A DNA stretch of 64,000 nucleotides, from assembly GCF_036417845.1 (NCBI RefSeq), contig NC_089978.1, forward strand, positions 135,030,288-135,094,287, given 5' to 3'. The DNA comes from Apteryx mantelli. Its lineage: Eukaryota; Chordata; Aves; Apterygiformes; Apterygidae. Both the position numbers and the translations under genes were made by a program. This document shows positions 30,241 through 49,940 of the stretch, one piece after another (position 1 is the first letter of the stretch; each line of letters begins with the position of its first letter). The notes under the pieces are model-generated. The model was given only the letters and a program-made list of their open reading frames with translations, was not told where the DNA came from and searched no databases.

Positions 30241-30374
30241 GTCCTTAGCCCTCTGGTGATTAATTAATCCCTTTCTTCCTCAGCCTTTTCTCCTCCTTGG
30301 TCGTTCCCTACTGGTGAGCAGTTTTTACAGCAGATGTTCTTGTTGCTTGTCCTCAGCACTTTGTACTATTGAGC

Positions 30375-31560
30375 TTATTTAAAAACATAACAACCCTAGT
30401 AGGTCCATCCAGTTCAGGGCCCTATCTCCAGCAGTGGCCACTACCAAATACCTAGGCAAGCATATATGTTATTTTCCTCTGATACTGTCATAGCTTCCAA
30501 CCATTTCCAGCTCAGGGACTGCCGTAGCTGGATGTGATTTCTAATTATTCAGTAAGCCTCAGTTATTCTTTTTTGCGTGAAACTCTTCAGTATCCCCTTG
30601 AGTCTGTGCAAACTTCTAGCACCCACAGCAATCTTTGGTGAGAAATTCCACAGTCAGCCACCCACTTCAAGAAGAACCATTTATTTTGGTTTGTTTTGAA
30701 CTTGCCTCTTTGTAGCTTTATTTGATGGTCCTTAGTTCTTGTACTTTAAAAGACAGAGAAAAATATTTCCTACCTAACCTCTACTTATCATTCGCAGTTT
30801 TACAGACCTTGATCACGTCCTCACTTAGTAACCTCTTCTCTAGACAAAGATGTCTAACCCACTCAGTCATGCCTATTTATTGTCCTTCTTTCTAGTTCTT
30901 ATGGCAGGAGCAAAACTGCACACATGTTTCAAGATGTGGGCAAACCATGGGTTTATGCAAGGATGTAATGGCATTCTCTACTTTGTTTTGCCTTCCTTTC
31001 TTAGGAATTTCTACCATGTGATTTGTTTTCTTAATGGCTGCTGAGTGTCGAGGTAATATTTTCAGGCTCTGCCTCTCATATCCCAAGAGTATCACTCTTG
31101 AGTGGCAACAGTCAGCCAAGAGTCCATCATTTTATATGTAAAGATAGAGTTGTTTTTCTCCATATGCATTGCTTTATATTTATCTACAGTGATTTTCATG
31201 TGACATTTAATTGCCCAGTCACTCCTCTTAGACTGTCCCTCTACGGTCCTCCCCCAGTCAGTTCCCATCCTCATTATTCTCATTAATTTACTCTCATCAG
31301 TCACACTGGTTTCCCTTTGTCCTTTTCCTGTATCCATCCTGTTTTCATTTCTTTAGTTTCTTAATGTTCTCTAAATTCTCCCTTATGATATCCTGATCAT
31401 CTGCTGCACTGACAGCGTCTCCTAACTTAATGTCATTGGGAGGTAGGACATTGATCCTTGTGAAGCTCCACCAGTTTTACCTGGTTGTAGCCTGATGCTT
31501 TCAACATTTCATTCATTCAAATTCATTTGCAGAGCTTGATCTATCTAGCACCTGAGCTTT
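30375..31560 (-). repeat. ancient CR1 LINE, long minus-strand copy
   Basis: About 1.2 kb follows the reverse-complement order of the old CR1 known from turtles and crocodilians. Marks include 'gtaggtccatccagttcagg', 'ccagcagtggccactaccaa', 'aattccacagtcagccaccc', 'ttcaagatgtgggcaaacca', 'gggtttatgcaaggatgtaa', 'cttgagtggcaacagtcagc', 'catcattttatatgtaaaga' and 'tgcattgctttatatttatc'. The ORF2 C-terminal region is recognisable only by pattern; stops and indels are frequent. Such copies predate the bird radiation. Confidence 0.85.
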
Positions 31561-31709
31561 TCTCTGGTTCTTCTCTACACTCTGAAGAGTTTGTCCAGGG
31601 TGGAGGGGTATGAGCAGAGATCCATATTCCATCTTGGACCTCCCCTGCCACCTGCAGAGTGATACAAGTTTTAGTAAGTAGGAGTTCATTTGTCTGTTAC
31701 AGAAGGGAA

Positions 31710-31739
31710 GGATGGATGGATGGATGGATGGATGGATGG
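31710..31739 (+). repeat. (GGAT)n microsatellite
   Basis: About seven GGAT units in a row, immediately before a CR1 3' fragment. Confidence 0.95.
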
Positions 31740-31860
31740 TGTGGCTGTCCTGAGCAACCTCATCTAGCTCTGGAGTCAGCCCTGCTGTGAGCAGGGGTTG
31801 GGAGTAGAGACCAGCAGAGGTGCCTTACAGCCTAAATATTTCTTTGAGTCTCTGGGCAGC
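31740..31860 (+). repeat. CR1 LINE 3'-end fragment
   Basis: Tail-only copy showing 'cctcatctagctctggagtc', 'agccctgctgtgagcagggg', 'gagaccagcagaggtgcctt' and a degraded 'tctttgagtct' end. Orientation is opposite to the large copy just upstream. Confidence 0.8.
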
Positions 31861-34009
31861 TTGTCCATGATGCCACTGAGTAATATACTTGCCTTCGAGT
31901 AATATACTTTCCTTAATAAAGGAAAATCTATGTATAAAAAGGGGGTTTATAACTCTTAACATCCTGACAGCTCCACAGGTAAGGCTTGCTCAGGCATTGC
32001 AAGTGTAGAAGATGTCACACTTCTTAAAATAATGAATACGGAGAGTGTGATGTATCCCTCTTCTGAATCACAGATATGTAGGCCTCCATCCCACACTCAG
32101 AGAGGTGATCCCAGTTTGTTGCATCTTGTGATCTTCCACTGGGCTCTGCCAACCTGTATCTCTGAGAAATCCTGAGGCCTTTCTTTGGGAAGACTGAATG
32201 ATTCTTCTGAGATTTTTAAGTAAACCTGTTATGTACTTATAATCATTTTAATGTGCCCTCAGGAATCATTTTACGATTAACCTAACCTTCTTTAGTACAT
32301 CTAACCTTCATTTAGTGAATCAAACTTTATTTTCAGTTGCATGTGCAAGAATTAGTATCTTCTGTGCTGTAGCTTAAGCTATTGTTAAATGCATGAATTT
32401 TTTTTTTATTACCTCACTTTAGTTCTAAATGTTTTGTCTATTTCATTCTGTTCATCAGCAGATATTTTTTTTATTCTCAGCTACCTCTTTGCACTGAATG
32501 GAGGTTCCAGGATTACAGCTTTCATATTCAAAGTTATGTTTTTACTCCTTGTGGTTGTACAGAATTACAAAATGTGCAAAACACTAATACAGACTTCATA
32601 AGAGTAAACTGATTTTATCTCCTAAACCTGCCAGCACCCTGAAAGTTTATCTTTTAGTGCTCTTATTTGGCATTATTTCTTGAAATGTTTGCATTTTAAT
32701 TGTTATTAATTATTTTACTGGGGAAAGGAGTATCTAGGTAGTGTGACAAGTCAATTCATTAACAAATATTGTTGTCATGAAACTTCCATATATGATAAGG
32801 GTTAAAAATGTTGGTTAAGGTTTAGTCCGTACTTTATATGGGAGATATTATTTTAGACATATATAGACAGGTCCAGATCAAGAGGGCTAATTTGTCTTGT
32901 GTGTTCAAATGTGTGCAATTTGCTCTTCGGTACAGGATGAAGTTTCTGAAAATGTTCATTTACATTTATTGATTAGGTTTATTTAAAAGCATTTCATAGT
33001 GAACTATTTTATGCAGTATTTGGTAAATCTAGTTTAGCTAGAGGAATCCAGTGAAATTCCAGTAAATAATATAAAATTGATTTATTTATTTAAAAGAAAT
33101 GACAAAAGTGAAAACTTTCACTGTTTTAATATTGAAGCTGAGGTGCACAGGAGGGTCCAAGCAGCTGCCAAAGCATGCTGTAACACTGGTGATGGAGACT
33201 GGCAATGGGCAGGGAGATCGGAGAGCATCAAGGAAAGATGCAACTGATGGCTGCAAAACTTCTGATGGTTCAGGTGGAGAAAGCTTTAGCTAATGCTCAC
33301 TGCCTTCAGCCAGGGCTCAAGAGCCTTTCGGTCTCCTGCACTCCTCTAGCTTCACTTTAATTTTGCGGGGAGGAATTTAGGTACAGCTTCATCCACTGGG
33401 TAGGCTAGTGCTTTAACTGGAGTATGATTTTTTTGACCAGGACTACAATCTTTCTTGATTAATCCACTCTCCAGCCTGAGTTCACAGCCCCTGCATGTAC
33501 CCAATGTTGTAATTATTTTGTGGGACACAGAAAAATGCCCATAGCAAAAACTAACTTTCATTCTGTATATCTTCAATATATTTTCTTAAAAAAAAAAACC
33601 TCTACTAAGTGAAAAATTTGTAAGTTATAGGAATAGTCACACCAAGATAATATTGTCTGCAAGCATTTACCTGTTGCCATCTTGGTATTCAACCATTTTG
33701 GCGTCCTAATCCCTTCACTCACAATCGTTTTCTCTTTTACAATAATGTCACGCTTAGGGCACGTATCAAAGGACTGACAGTCAGACTCTGACATGCAGCC
33801 TGAACTCTGACCCCTTCATTTATTGCTATATAACACTGAATACATTGCTTTTCCCCTTCCTTCCCTCCCTTTCTCCCCCATGCCCTATAGTAAAACATCA
33901 GGGTTCAAGCATGAAGTCAGGTATTTAGCAGTTAGGAAATGCCATACATCAGGTTGTTTGGTTGTAATATTTTGGATAAAACTTTATATTTTCAAGATAT
34001 CACAAAGTT

Positions 34010-34180
34010 ATTAACCCTGATAAATCTCTGAGAATTTTCCCCCTTTTTATAGATGAGGGAAATGGAGGCAAGAATTAAAAATTTATTGTGTGGGGCCATC
34101 ACTCACTGGGGCAGCATGAGATGTGCAAACTACTGACTTCCCAGCCACAAGTGCATGTGCCCTGACCATACTGCTCCAAT
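34010..34180 (+). repeat. MIR-like SINE remnant
   Basis: Contains the MIR/CORE-SINE core 'ctttttatagatgagggaaa' followed by 'tggaggcaagaattaaaa', then degraded sequence with 'ggcagcatgagatgtgcaaa' and 'tgaccatactgctcc', which fit the MIR tail. The match is partial and from memory of the consensus. Confidence 0.55.
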
Positions 34181-36649
34181 GGGCACTCACTCCTGGGTGA
34201 TCTTTACCTGTCATAATGAGCGATCCATGGGTTATCATCTCACCTTACTTTCAGGACACTTTACAGCATCTGTGATGTGTTAGAGGGCAGCTGTGTTCAT
34301 TTTACCACCCCAGTGCCTCCCTTCAGTGCTACTCTGTCCCTGTGCAGAAGGAGGAAGAAAAAAAAATGGGATGTGAACACAGAGCTAATGAAGTGCGGAG
34401 AAAGAGTCTCAGTTTAATTATTACATTTTCCTAACTTCTGAGACCCTGCCTTTGCAATCCAAATGCCTTTGATTTCACTTTTTTTTTGGGGGGGAGGGGG
34501 GGGAATGTCGCTCCTACATTTTAAAAAATGACTAAGAAATATTCTCTGTGTACTTTTAACAATTCCCAGTTGAAAAAACAAGAGGATTTGAACTCTAGAT
34601 TATCCATACTCGGGCTAAAGGAGGAACCTCACTGGATCCTCACTGAAAACTTATTTTTTGCAGACTGGCATCTAATGAAAGATAATATTGGTTACATCTA
34701 TAGTAACAAACTAAACTGGGTCCAAGTATTGGTGCACAGTTGGCTGTACTATTACCTTAGCATGGTATTCCTTTGTATAATCTTTGTCCTGTAACAGCTA
34801 TCCCAGATGATGCTTTAGCATGGTTTAAGAGTTAGTGTGAGACCATGCCCGTTCCCAATAGCCAGTTTAGATGTGGCCATTCCATTTTGGAGGGTAGGAG
34901 AATTTTGCCATATGGGTGCAGGCTGTGTAATGCCAGTCAGCCTTAGGGCCTGAGAACAGGCCCTGGTCCATTTCATTTAAAAGTGTAGACACTGTCAAAT
35001 TGCCCCTTCTTGCAGCATTTGGGGTCCTGATGTATGGCAGAGTCTTGCATTCATTCCTTGTTTGAGACTAAATGATCCATCCATGCACCTTGCGATCTTT
35101 GCATACAGTGCCTCTGACTAGGTATATAGCCTAATAAGTGATGCCTAGGTAGAGACCCAGTGGGGAGAGGAGGCTGCGTTGGTGCTATTGCTTTCCCCCA
35201 AATCATCACAGGCTAGCTCAGGGTGGGCTCATGTGGCATGACACAGTCACATTGCTCCCCCCCTCGCTGCACCTTCCTTCCTGCTTGGACCAGTTCTGAA
35301 TCCATCCGAGATTTCTAGGGCATCACCAGAGGATCAAGAATAGCAGATAATAAGACCAAGCAGACTTTTTTCCCCCAATAGAGGAATAATGTAAAAGGAA
35401 GGGAAGAGACTGCAGTAACAATTGACAACTGATCACCTAGCAGTTAATCTCAGCAAGACCTGGATCAGGCTTTAAATGTCTGCTAGCTAAACTGCTAGAG
35501 TAAGTAACAGTGATGGTAGTTCTGCTTCCTAAGTGACATGGATCCTGGGAGCCTTCAACCCTCCCTTCTGCTGTCGCTGGCCCCAGGAAGAGCTGGTTGG
35601 ACCTTAGCTAGCATTTAACCTTCTCGAGCACAGTGGTGCTCTGGGACTCAGGCTGCCTGTCCTGGAGTCTGTGTTGCTTTTGAGCACCAGCTGAAGTGGC
35701 AAAAATCTTCAACCCTCAGTGGATTTTGGGGACATATCCCAGGCTTCCCTGTCCCATTTGAAATTGCTTCCCTGCTGTTGGGAGCATGTGCTGGGTGGAC
35801 CTGTGTGAGCAGCCCCAGACACTTGCAAGCATATGACTCTTTGCCTGCTTGTCATTTACGAGACCCTTGCCAAATTCCCAAATGCTATCCTAGACAAATC
35901 TGCCCTGTTTCTGTTTCCTCTGCTTCTTTTGCCATCTATGAAAGTTTCTTTTCTCAGGCACCCAGTATATGGTCTAGTGTGCAAATGATGTCCTGAGCCA
36001 GGGACAAAGTTTTGTCAGACTTCCTAAGAGAGACTGAGGGCATATACTTAAGTAGGACTGACTTGAATCCATTCCAGCAGAGATGGACTTTTGTCCAGTT
36101 TTGTTACCTGTGAAGAGTTCCTCCACAGTACAGCCTGCAAAGGAGACACAGCGTCTGCAGTCTTTCATAGAAGAGGAGCTACTGCCCCTGGTCTCCTGGT
36201 TTCCTGTGCAGGACAGTTTCCCTGGGGCAAAAAGGATCATTTGAAGCACAGGGGGGAAAGAGCAGGATCCGTTTTGGATCCCACATGGGGGTCCTTGCTG
36301 AGTGGGTGTTGCTAGTATGAAACTGTACCAGTGCTCTCACTGGAATATGGAGGGGTTTTGGCAGCAAGCCAGCCCGAGCTGGGCTGTATGAAACACAAAC
36401 AGAAAATGGTCATTCACAATGACTCATAACTCAATCCAACCTGTAAAGATTTTCACAAGGCCAAGAAAAGGTTGTCCCTTTGATAGCAGCACTGCCAAAT
36501 GTCTCGTTTCTTTTCCAAAACCATGGATCAGTAAGAATTCTTCAGATACATTCACAAAGATTTTTGGTGATGGGAAGGTTTAGGTGTAAGCCAAGTTTTG
36601 TTGCTTTGTTTATAATTATCAAGGCTCATGCTGTGAGCTTTTATTTCAT

Positions 36650-36870
36650 GGACATTAAGACCAGAAGGCAGTGTTGTGATCATCTCATCTAATCTCTGGT
36701 GTAACAATTGCTATACTGAGCCTAATAACATATGGTTCAATTCTGTTATATGTTTTAGAAAAGACTTAACCCTGTAAGTGATCCTGTAAGTGATAGAAAC
36801 TTCTGCCCCAATGGTTAATTGTTGTCTACTGAAGTGTACCTATTTGTTCCTGACTTTGTTTGGTACTGAG
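36650..36870 (-). repeat. ancient CR1-type 3' end, minus strand
   Basis: 'aagaccagaaggcagtgttg', 'tgatcatctcatctaatctc', 'ctggtgtaacaattgctata' and 'ccccaatggttaattgttgt' follow the order of an old CR1 family whose members begin with a 'ggccagaagggaccattatg' block. Only the 3' tail and a trace of ORF2 remain. Confidence 0.7.
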
Positions 36871-37589
36871 TATTCTGTAGTTGACATAAGTATTTCTGGT
36901 ATTGGTATTTCTGTTAAAAAGGGAGGTTTCAGTATGTGGTTAACTGCATATTATTTCTCTGACTTATTTCTCTGGAAAGAAGACCATAATTGCCATTACT
37001 GAGTTACTGGAAAGTTGAAGTGAGATCTGTGCACTGCATTATGATGTTCAGTTCTTTAGTATGAGAGTTGTGGATGGCATTCCCATTGAATGTAAAATAA
37101 GAGCGGTAACATATTGGTAATATGCTGTTGCTAATTCTGTGTATTCAGGCAGAACTGGGCTAATCCTTGAAGACTGTCAACATGGTGTCTGTTGAGGTTG
37201 TGTTAAATTAGGATTGTCTTTCTTTATAATGTTTGTTTTTATATAAGAAATGTTAATTCTAGATGCTTATCTAGAATAGAAAATAGCATCAGTCTATCTG
37301 GCTGAATTAGCAACCAAAGACCAAATTATGCCAGAAACGCAAGGTTGTAAAAGATGTCAGTTTGTGGGGATTATGAGGGTGCTGTGGTTCCACAAGATCA
37401 GGTCTAAACCAATGTGAGCTGATTTTTTCTGTTAAAGAAGAGGTCTAAGTTAATTCCCACACACAACAATTCATTAAGGCTGGATGAGTCCCTTGTGGCT
37501 TTCATGATGAGGGTCAAATAAAATATTAATGAAATTAAAACAAACAATCTCCTGCTCTTTGCAAGCACCTTCCATATGAGGTTCTCTAA

Positions 37590-37760
37590 GCATTAGTCAG
37601 GGAAGATGTGGAACCCCCCTAGAGACAGGCCAGTATCATTATTTCCATTTTACAGATAGAGAAATGGAGGTAGAGGAAAGCAGTGACCTCAAGATCACCC
37701 AATTCAGCAGCAGGGCTGCATGTGAGAGACAGGGTTCCTCTCTTCCAGTGCCTTTGCTCT
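37590..37760 (+). repeat. MIR-like SINE remnant
   Basis: 'tatcattatttccattttac' and 'agatagagaaatggaggtag', 'tcaagatcacccaattcagc', 'agcagggctgcatgtgagag' and 'acagggttcctctcttccag' match the core and tail of MIR in order. This is a clearer copy than the one at 34 kb. Confidence 0.7.
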
Positions 37761-39121
37761 GATGCCTGGGTTCAGCTCCCTTCCAAGAGAGGTGAAAGTG
37801 AATCCAGGGCTCTCTTGCATTGCCCTGCTAGAAGCTGATCTCTCCTGATCTGGGATGGCCTTTAGGAAACCTAATTCTCAGTCTTATTCTCCAAACTTCC
37901 CAATGCTTCCAGAGCACAGAATATAACTCAGGAGATGTGGATCTTTTCTCCTGATGCCTCATCCACAAGACACATCTCCTTGTCTTGGGGATTGTCCATT
38001 GCAGAGAGCAAGTAGAGGAGCTCATATAACAGTCTGGGGAAGGAATATCTCTCTTTGGTTACACCTGTACGATGCAGTGCGGTACCATGCAAAGGATCCG
38101 GAGTCACACTCAAGCAAACTAGCTCCAGGAGCAGCATTCCTTAATCAGCTCAGTCCAGTTCTCAGGCTAACACAATCATGGTGCTTTCCTACTCTGAAGT
38201 AGGAGCTGTGTGGTGTAACAGAGTATTAAATATGGGTGGTGCTTTCGGGACATAGCACAGGTCTGTTAGTTTATTCAGAGTAAGCTCGGAAATCTTCCTG
38301 CTGTTGCAAACTGCAAGGATGTACTCTGCATTTCTGGGATGGACACCATCTGGTATACAGAGAAACAGCCCAGAGTATGGGAAGGAAGGAGATCTGGGGA
38401 GACACCCCAAGCTAAACAGTCGATTCTGTTTGTGACATGCAAAAGCAAAGCTAAATTTATTTTCTTGTTCCTATTTATGTATTTTTGAAACTGAACAGTC
38501 TGAGCAAGATTTGTCAGTATTTCTGTATGACATGCTGGTGCATGTATGCAAGTGTGTGTTATGCACTGGATAGGTCAGGGCTGTATAATACTTCTTGCAG
38601 CAAAGGCTTCCAGGGGCTCGTTATGCAGAATCAGCTAATGACAGCACATGGACAGTTAAGGATCATGAAACTACTGCACTGACAACAAGTGCAAAGAGGA
38701 ACACATGAAGTCAGAAAAATTGTCACTAAGAACATTTTAAAGCAGTTTTCTATTATTTTTTCCTCTCTCTCTCTCTGAAGATCAAATAAATAAGGAAATG
38801 GAAATGTTAAAATGATGTCAGAGGAAAATCAGCATACTGATAGCCATTCTTCCCTGCTTCCCCCAAAAAATTATTGTTGGGTCCTGACTGCCTCCCATCA
38901 TGTGGGTTTCACTCCTGGAAAAAGGAAATCTGAGATCACAGTGGTCAAATCTTTTCTCCTAGTAATGGGAAAGCTTATTGCTTTCTCGATAAAGATTTTT
39001 GGATCTGTAAATAATAATTAAAAAACAATAATAACTTTGTCATATTTATATAGCAATCCACAAAAGGATGTCCCGCATGCTATTCACTTTCTCACCTTTT
39101 GTCTCTCTGTCTGCCTTTCAG

Positions 39122-39301
39122 GATTCACCAGGATCTTGTTGCATTGCTGGTGTAAGCCCTCCCTTCCAGAAGAGCTGATCTTGCCTGTCTCAGTCTCACA
39201 GAGAACAACGGGGGGAGGGGGGGGGGAGGGGGGTAGATTGATAAAAATTTATGTTTTCATCAAACCGGGCCAAGGAGAATGGGGGTCCCACACCCAAAAG
39301 A
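39122..39301 (+). promoter_or_regulatory. ATN1: ATN1 5' UTR part of the start-codon exon, with G-rich tract, in-frame upstream ATG and uORF
   Basis: The best acceptor is the pyrimidine-rich CTGCCTTTCAG ending at 39121; a second possible one ends near 39192. A tract of G6-A-G10-A-G6 at 39210-39233 could fold as an RNA G-quadruplex. An ATG at 39251 is in frame with the annotated start (51 nt, 17 codons upstream) with no stop between; an in-frame TAA lies at 39242. A further ATG at 39279 opens an eight-codon uORF whose TGA (39303-39305) overlaps the main start codon as ATGA. Confidence 0.6.
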
Positions 39302-47936
<8,635 letters not shown>

Positions 47937-48990
47937 ATGGACTCCTACCCTCAACACAACATCATCATGTCTTTCTCTTAAGAAGAGCAATTGATCAACC
48001 AAATCCTGGGGGAGGGGAACCTGCAGAGTTAACACATCCTGATCCTACAGTGCAGTACAGTGCAAGAGCAGAATGGATGAAGAGTACAGGATGGCATCGT
48101 GGAAGCAGAAAGGAGAGGAGAGAAAATGGGGAGGGATTGAAATAACACTAAAGGACATGGAATGACTGGTACATAATTTCAGCAGGGCTCTGAAGGAAAC
48201 ATCAGCATTGCAGAGAGCTCAAAAAGACAAAGACTGATGGAAATTCAAGATTGCAGCTGCTCCATCCTTTCTATTGGGGGAACAGTTGCATTAAATAAAA
48301 GCAGTGCAGAGCATCACAGGACTTCACGTACATGACGCTGCTGCCCTTTCTGCTTCTGTGAGATGTGTCCAAGAAGTAACTCAAAACCAGATGGAGCTTC
48401 TTTTCAAGATGCCTCCTCACCCTCCCCTACTTTAGATGTAAGATACAGCTTAGTGACGCAAAAAAGCAACATGGAACTTTTTCGAATTAGGCAGGGTGGC
48501 TTCCCAGTCTCCAAAATCCTGTCAGATACAAAGCAAGCATTATGGGACCCCTTCAGAAATGGCCACTCCTACCTACCTGGTCAGTCATTGAGGGACTGGG
48601 CCTAGCTGTTGAGGTGCAAAGCACCATGAGACTGTTTGCAAGATGATGGCTGTGCTTTCTCACACCTCGAGAGAATGGATAGAGCCATGAGGTGCGAAGT
48701 ACCGTGAGACTGTTTTAAAGACTGCGATTGCCTCTACCCCTTTGAACCCCAATGGGAGAGCCGACACGGCCAAGAGACCCTGCATCCTGGTACTTTCTTT
48801 GCGAAGGTGGCTGCCCCTTTCCCCTCACCCATTCTAATTGATGTACTTTAACTCATGCACATCCTATTAGACGTGACAGTTTTATGTAGCAATTTGTGAC
48901 TCCCTTATCCCTGCGTGCGTGTCTGATTTCACAGTTGTATATCTCGATTGGTCCCCATATATATATTTACTTAAACATTAAAAAAAAAAA
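47937..48990 (+). other. ATN1: ATN1 3' UTR with two candidate poly(A) signals
   Basis: AATAAA at 48294-48299 gives a short form. A second signal, ATTAAA at 48977-48982, sits just before a genomic A run and after a block (TATGTAGCAATTTGTGACTC, then GATTGGTCCCCATATATATA) that closely resembles the end of mammalian ATN1 mRNA as I recall it. The longer form is therefore the likelier main end. Confidence 0.65.
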
Positions 48991-49560
48991 AAGACAACCA
49001 ACAACCCAACTATGGAAAAACACCCGAACAAAGTTTCCCACGCACTCCCAAGCCCCAACACACATTCTAATAATTTATATATATAAATATATATATGAAG
49101 CTCTTAAAAAAGAAAAACAAACAAAAAAAACCCTTCCAGAAACAGACTCTGTTGTGTTCATTTCTTTTTTTACTGGGACTAGGAAGCGATCTGGAAGTGT
49201 AAAACTGCTCGCTTGCAGGAGAGTTCAGACATGAAGTTGTCCCTGGGCAGGGGAGTGAAGGTGAGGGATACTGAAAAGGGCCGAAGAGTGGCTGTGATGC
49301 AGGTCGTTGTAGGGCCCGGAGGGTGGTTAGAGCCTGGGGCACGGCCGGGGTGAGAGAGGCGAGGTGTCGCTATAGCCAGTGCCGAAGAGGGACCACTACG
49401 GACGCCGCACAAGGGAAGCCCTCCCCGGCCGCGGAGCTGGGGGCCCGGCCCGGCCCGGCCGCAGCGCAGCCAACCGCCCCGCCCCGGCTGTGACCACAGA
49501 GGGCCCGCCCACCGCCGCGGGGCGTGGCGTGGCGCGGCGCGGCGCTCTGTATCACGAATA
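48991..49560. other. ATN1-U7 spacer
   Basis: A-rich and AT-rich sequence at first (A runs near 49100-49130), grading from about 49,300 into the CpG island. No gene is seen. Confidence 0.5.
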
Positions 49561-49571
49561 GGAAACAGCTC

Positions 49572-49597
49572 ATTTACATACCACCCAAAATACGTCC
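49572..49597 (+). promoter_or_regulatory. U7 distal sequence element: octamer-like plus Staf/ZNF143-like site
   Basis: ATTTACAT (49572-49579) differs from the octamer ATTTGCAT by one base. CCACCCAAAATACGTCC (49581-49597) fits much of the Staf/ZNF143 pattern. The pair lies about 170-195 bases before the RNA start, the usual place of the enhancer of vertebrate snRNA genes. Confidence 0.7.
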
Positions 49598-49708
49598 TAA
49601 ACCTCTGTTTTTTGCTATTATAGTCATCATCGGCGTGGGTCAGGGAACTTAGGCCCGTTCGGAAGGCCTCAGAGGCGTTCATTAGGGAGACTGAGCGAAA
49701 GAGGTGGC

Positions 49709-49726
49709 TCGCCTTCACCGCAAAGA
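49709..49726 (+). promoter_or_regulatory. U7 proximal sequence element (PSE)
   Basis: TCGCCTTCACCGCAAAGA fits the vertebrate PSE pattern TCACCNTNACNNNAAAAG at most fixed positions. It sits about 42-59 bases upstream of the U7 start, as expected for SNAPc binding at an RNA polymerase II snRNA gene. There is no TATA box after it, which agrees with polymerase II use. Confidence 0.8.
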
Positions 49727-49767
49727 CAGTGCAGCTCGGGTGGGCATTCGCGCGGAAAAAGGTTTTT

Positions 49768-49828
49768 CAGTGATTTCAGCTCTTTTAGTATTTGTCTAGT
49801 AGGTTTCCTGCGGCGCGGGAAGCCTTAT
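49768..49828 (+). ncRNA. RNU7-1: U7 small nuclear RNA
   Basis: The segment has the U7 parts in order. First comes the histone-downstream-element pairing region CAGCTCTTTTAG (49777-49788). Then comes the U7-type Sm site TATTTGTCTAGTAGG (49790-49804), then a terminal hairpin pairing GGTTTCC (49802-49808) with GGAAGCC (49818-49824). Human U7 has AATTTGTCTAG at the Sm site, so the first base differs here. U7 binds the special LSM10/LSM11 ring and directs cleavage of replication-dependent histone pre-mRNA 3' ends. The human U7 gene lies beside C12orf57 (from memory), so position supports identity. The promoter (DSE, PSE) and 3' box are all in place, which marks it as a working gene, not one of the many U7 pseudogenes. 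The 5' and 3' limits are uncertain by 1-3 bases. Confidence 0.93.
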
Positions 49829-49831
49829 TGT

Positions 49832-49847
49832 GGTGCGTAACGACAGA
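49832..49847 (+). terminator. U7 snRNA 3' box
   Basis: GGTGCGTAACGACAGA fits the loose snRNA 3'-box pattern GTTT..AAARNNAGA, a few bases after the mature 3' end. It would direct Integrator cleavage of the precursor. Confidence 0.6.
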
Positions 49848-49940
49848 ATAGTGATTGCGTTTGCGTCGAAAGGGTCCGGCAGTCCCTGCCGTGGTCGTGC
49901 GGCGAGCACGAAGCCCTGCTTGTGTGGCCCGCGGCGCCCC

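Larger units (their letters stand above)
23388..39121 (+). other. ATN1: ATN1 first intron (inferred)
   Basis: About 15.7 kb from the candidate exon-1 donor to the first recognised ATN1 acceptor. Beyond the CpG island it is AT-rich. No coding exon was recognised. It holds ancient CR1 copies (28190-28960, 29790-30240, 30375-31560, 31740-31860, 36650-36870), two MIR-like SINE remnants (34010-34180, 37590-37760), an AT-rich low-complexity stretch (27680-27810), a (GGAT)n microsatellite and several homopolymer runs (T at 29979-29999, G-rich at 34489-34503). If ATN1 uses another promoter, part of this is intergenic. Confidence 0.5.
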
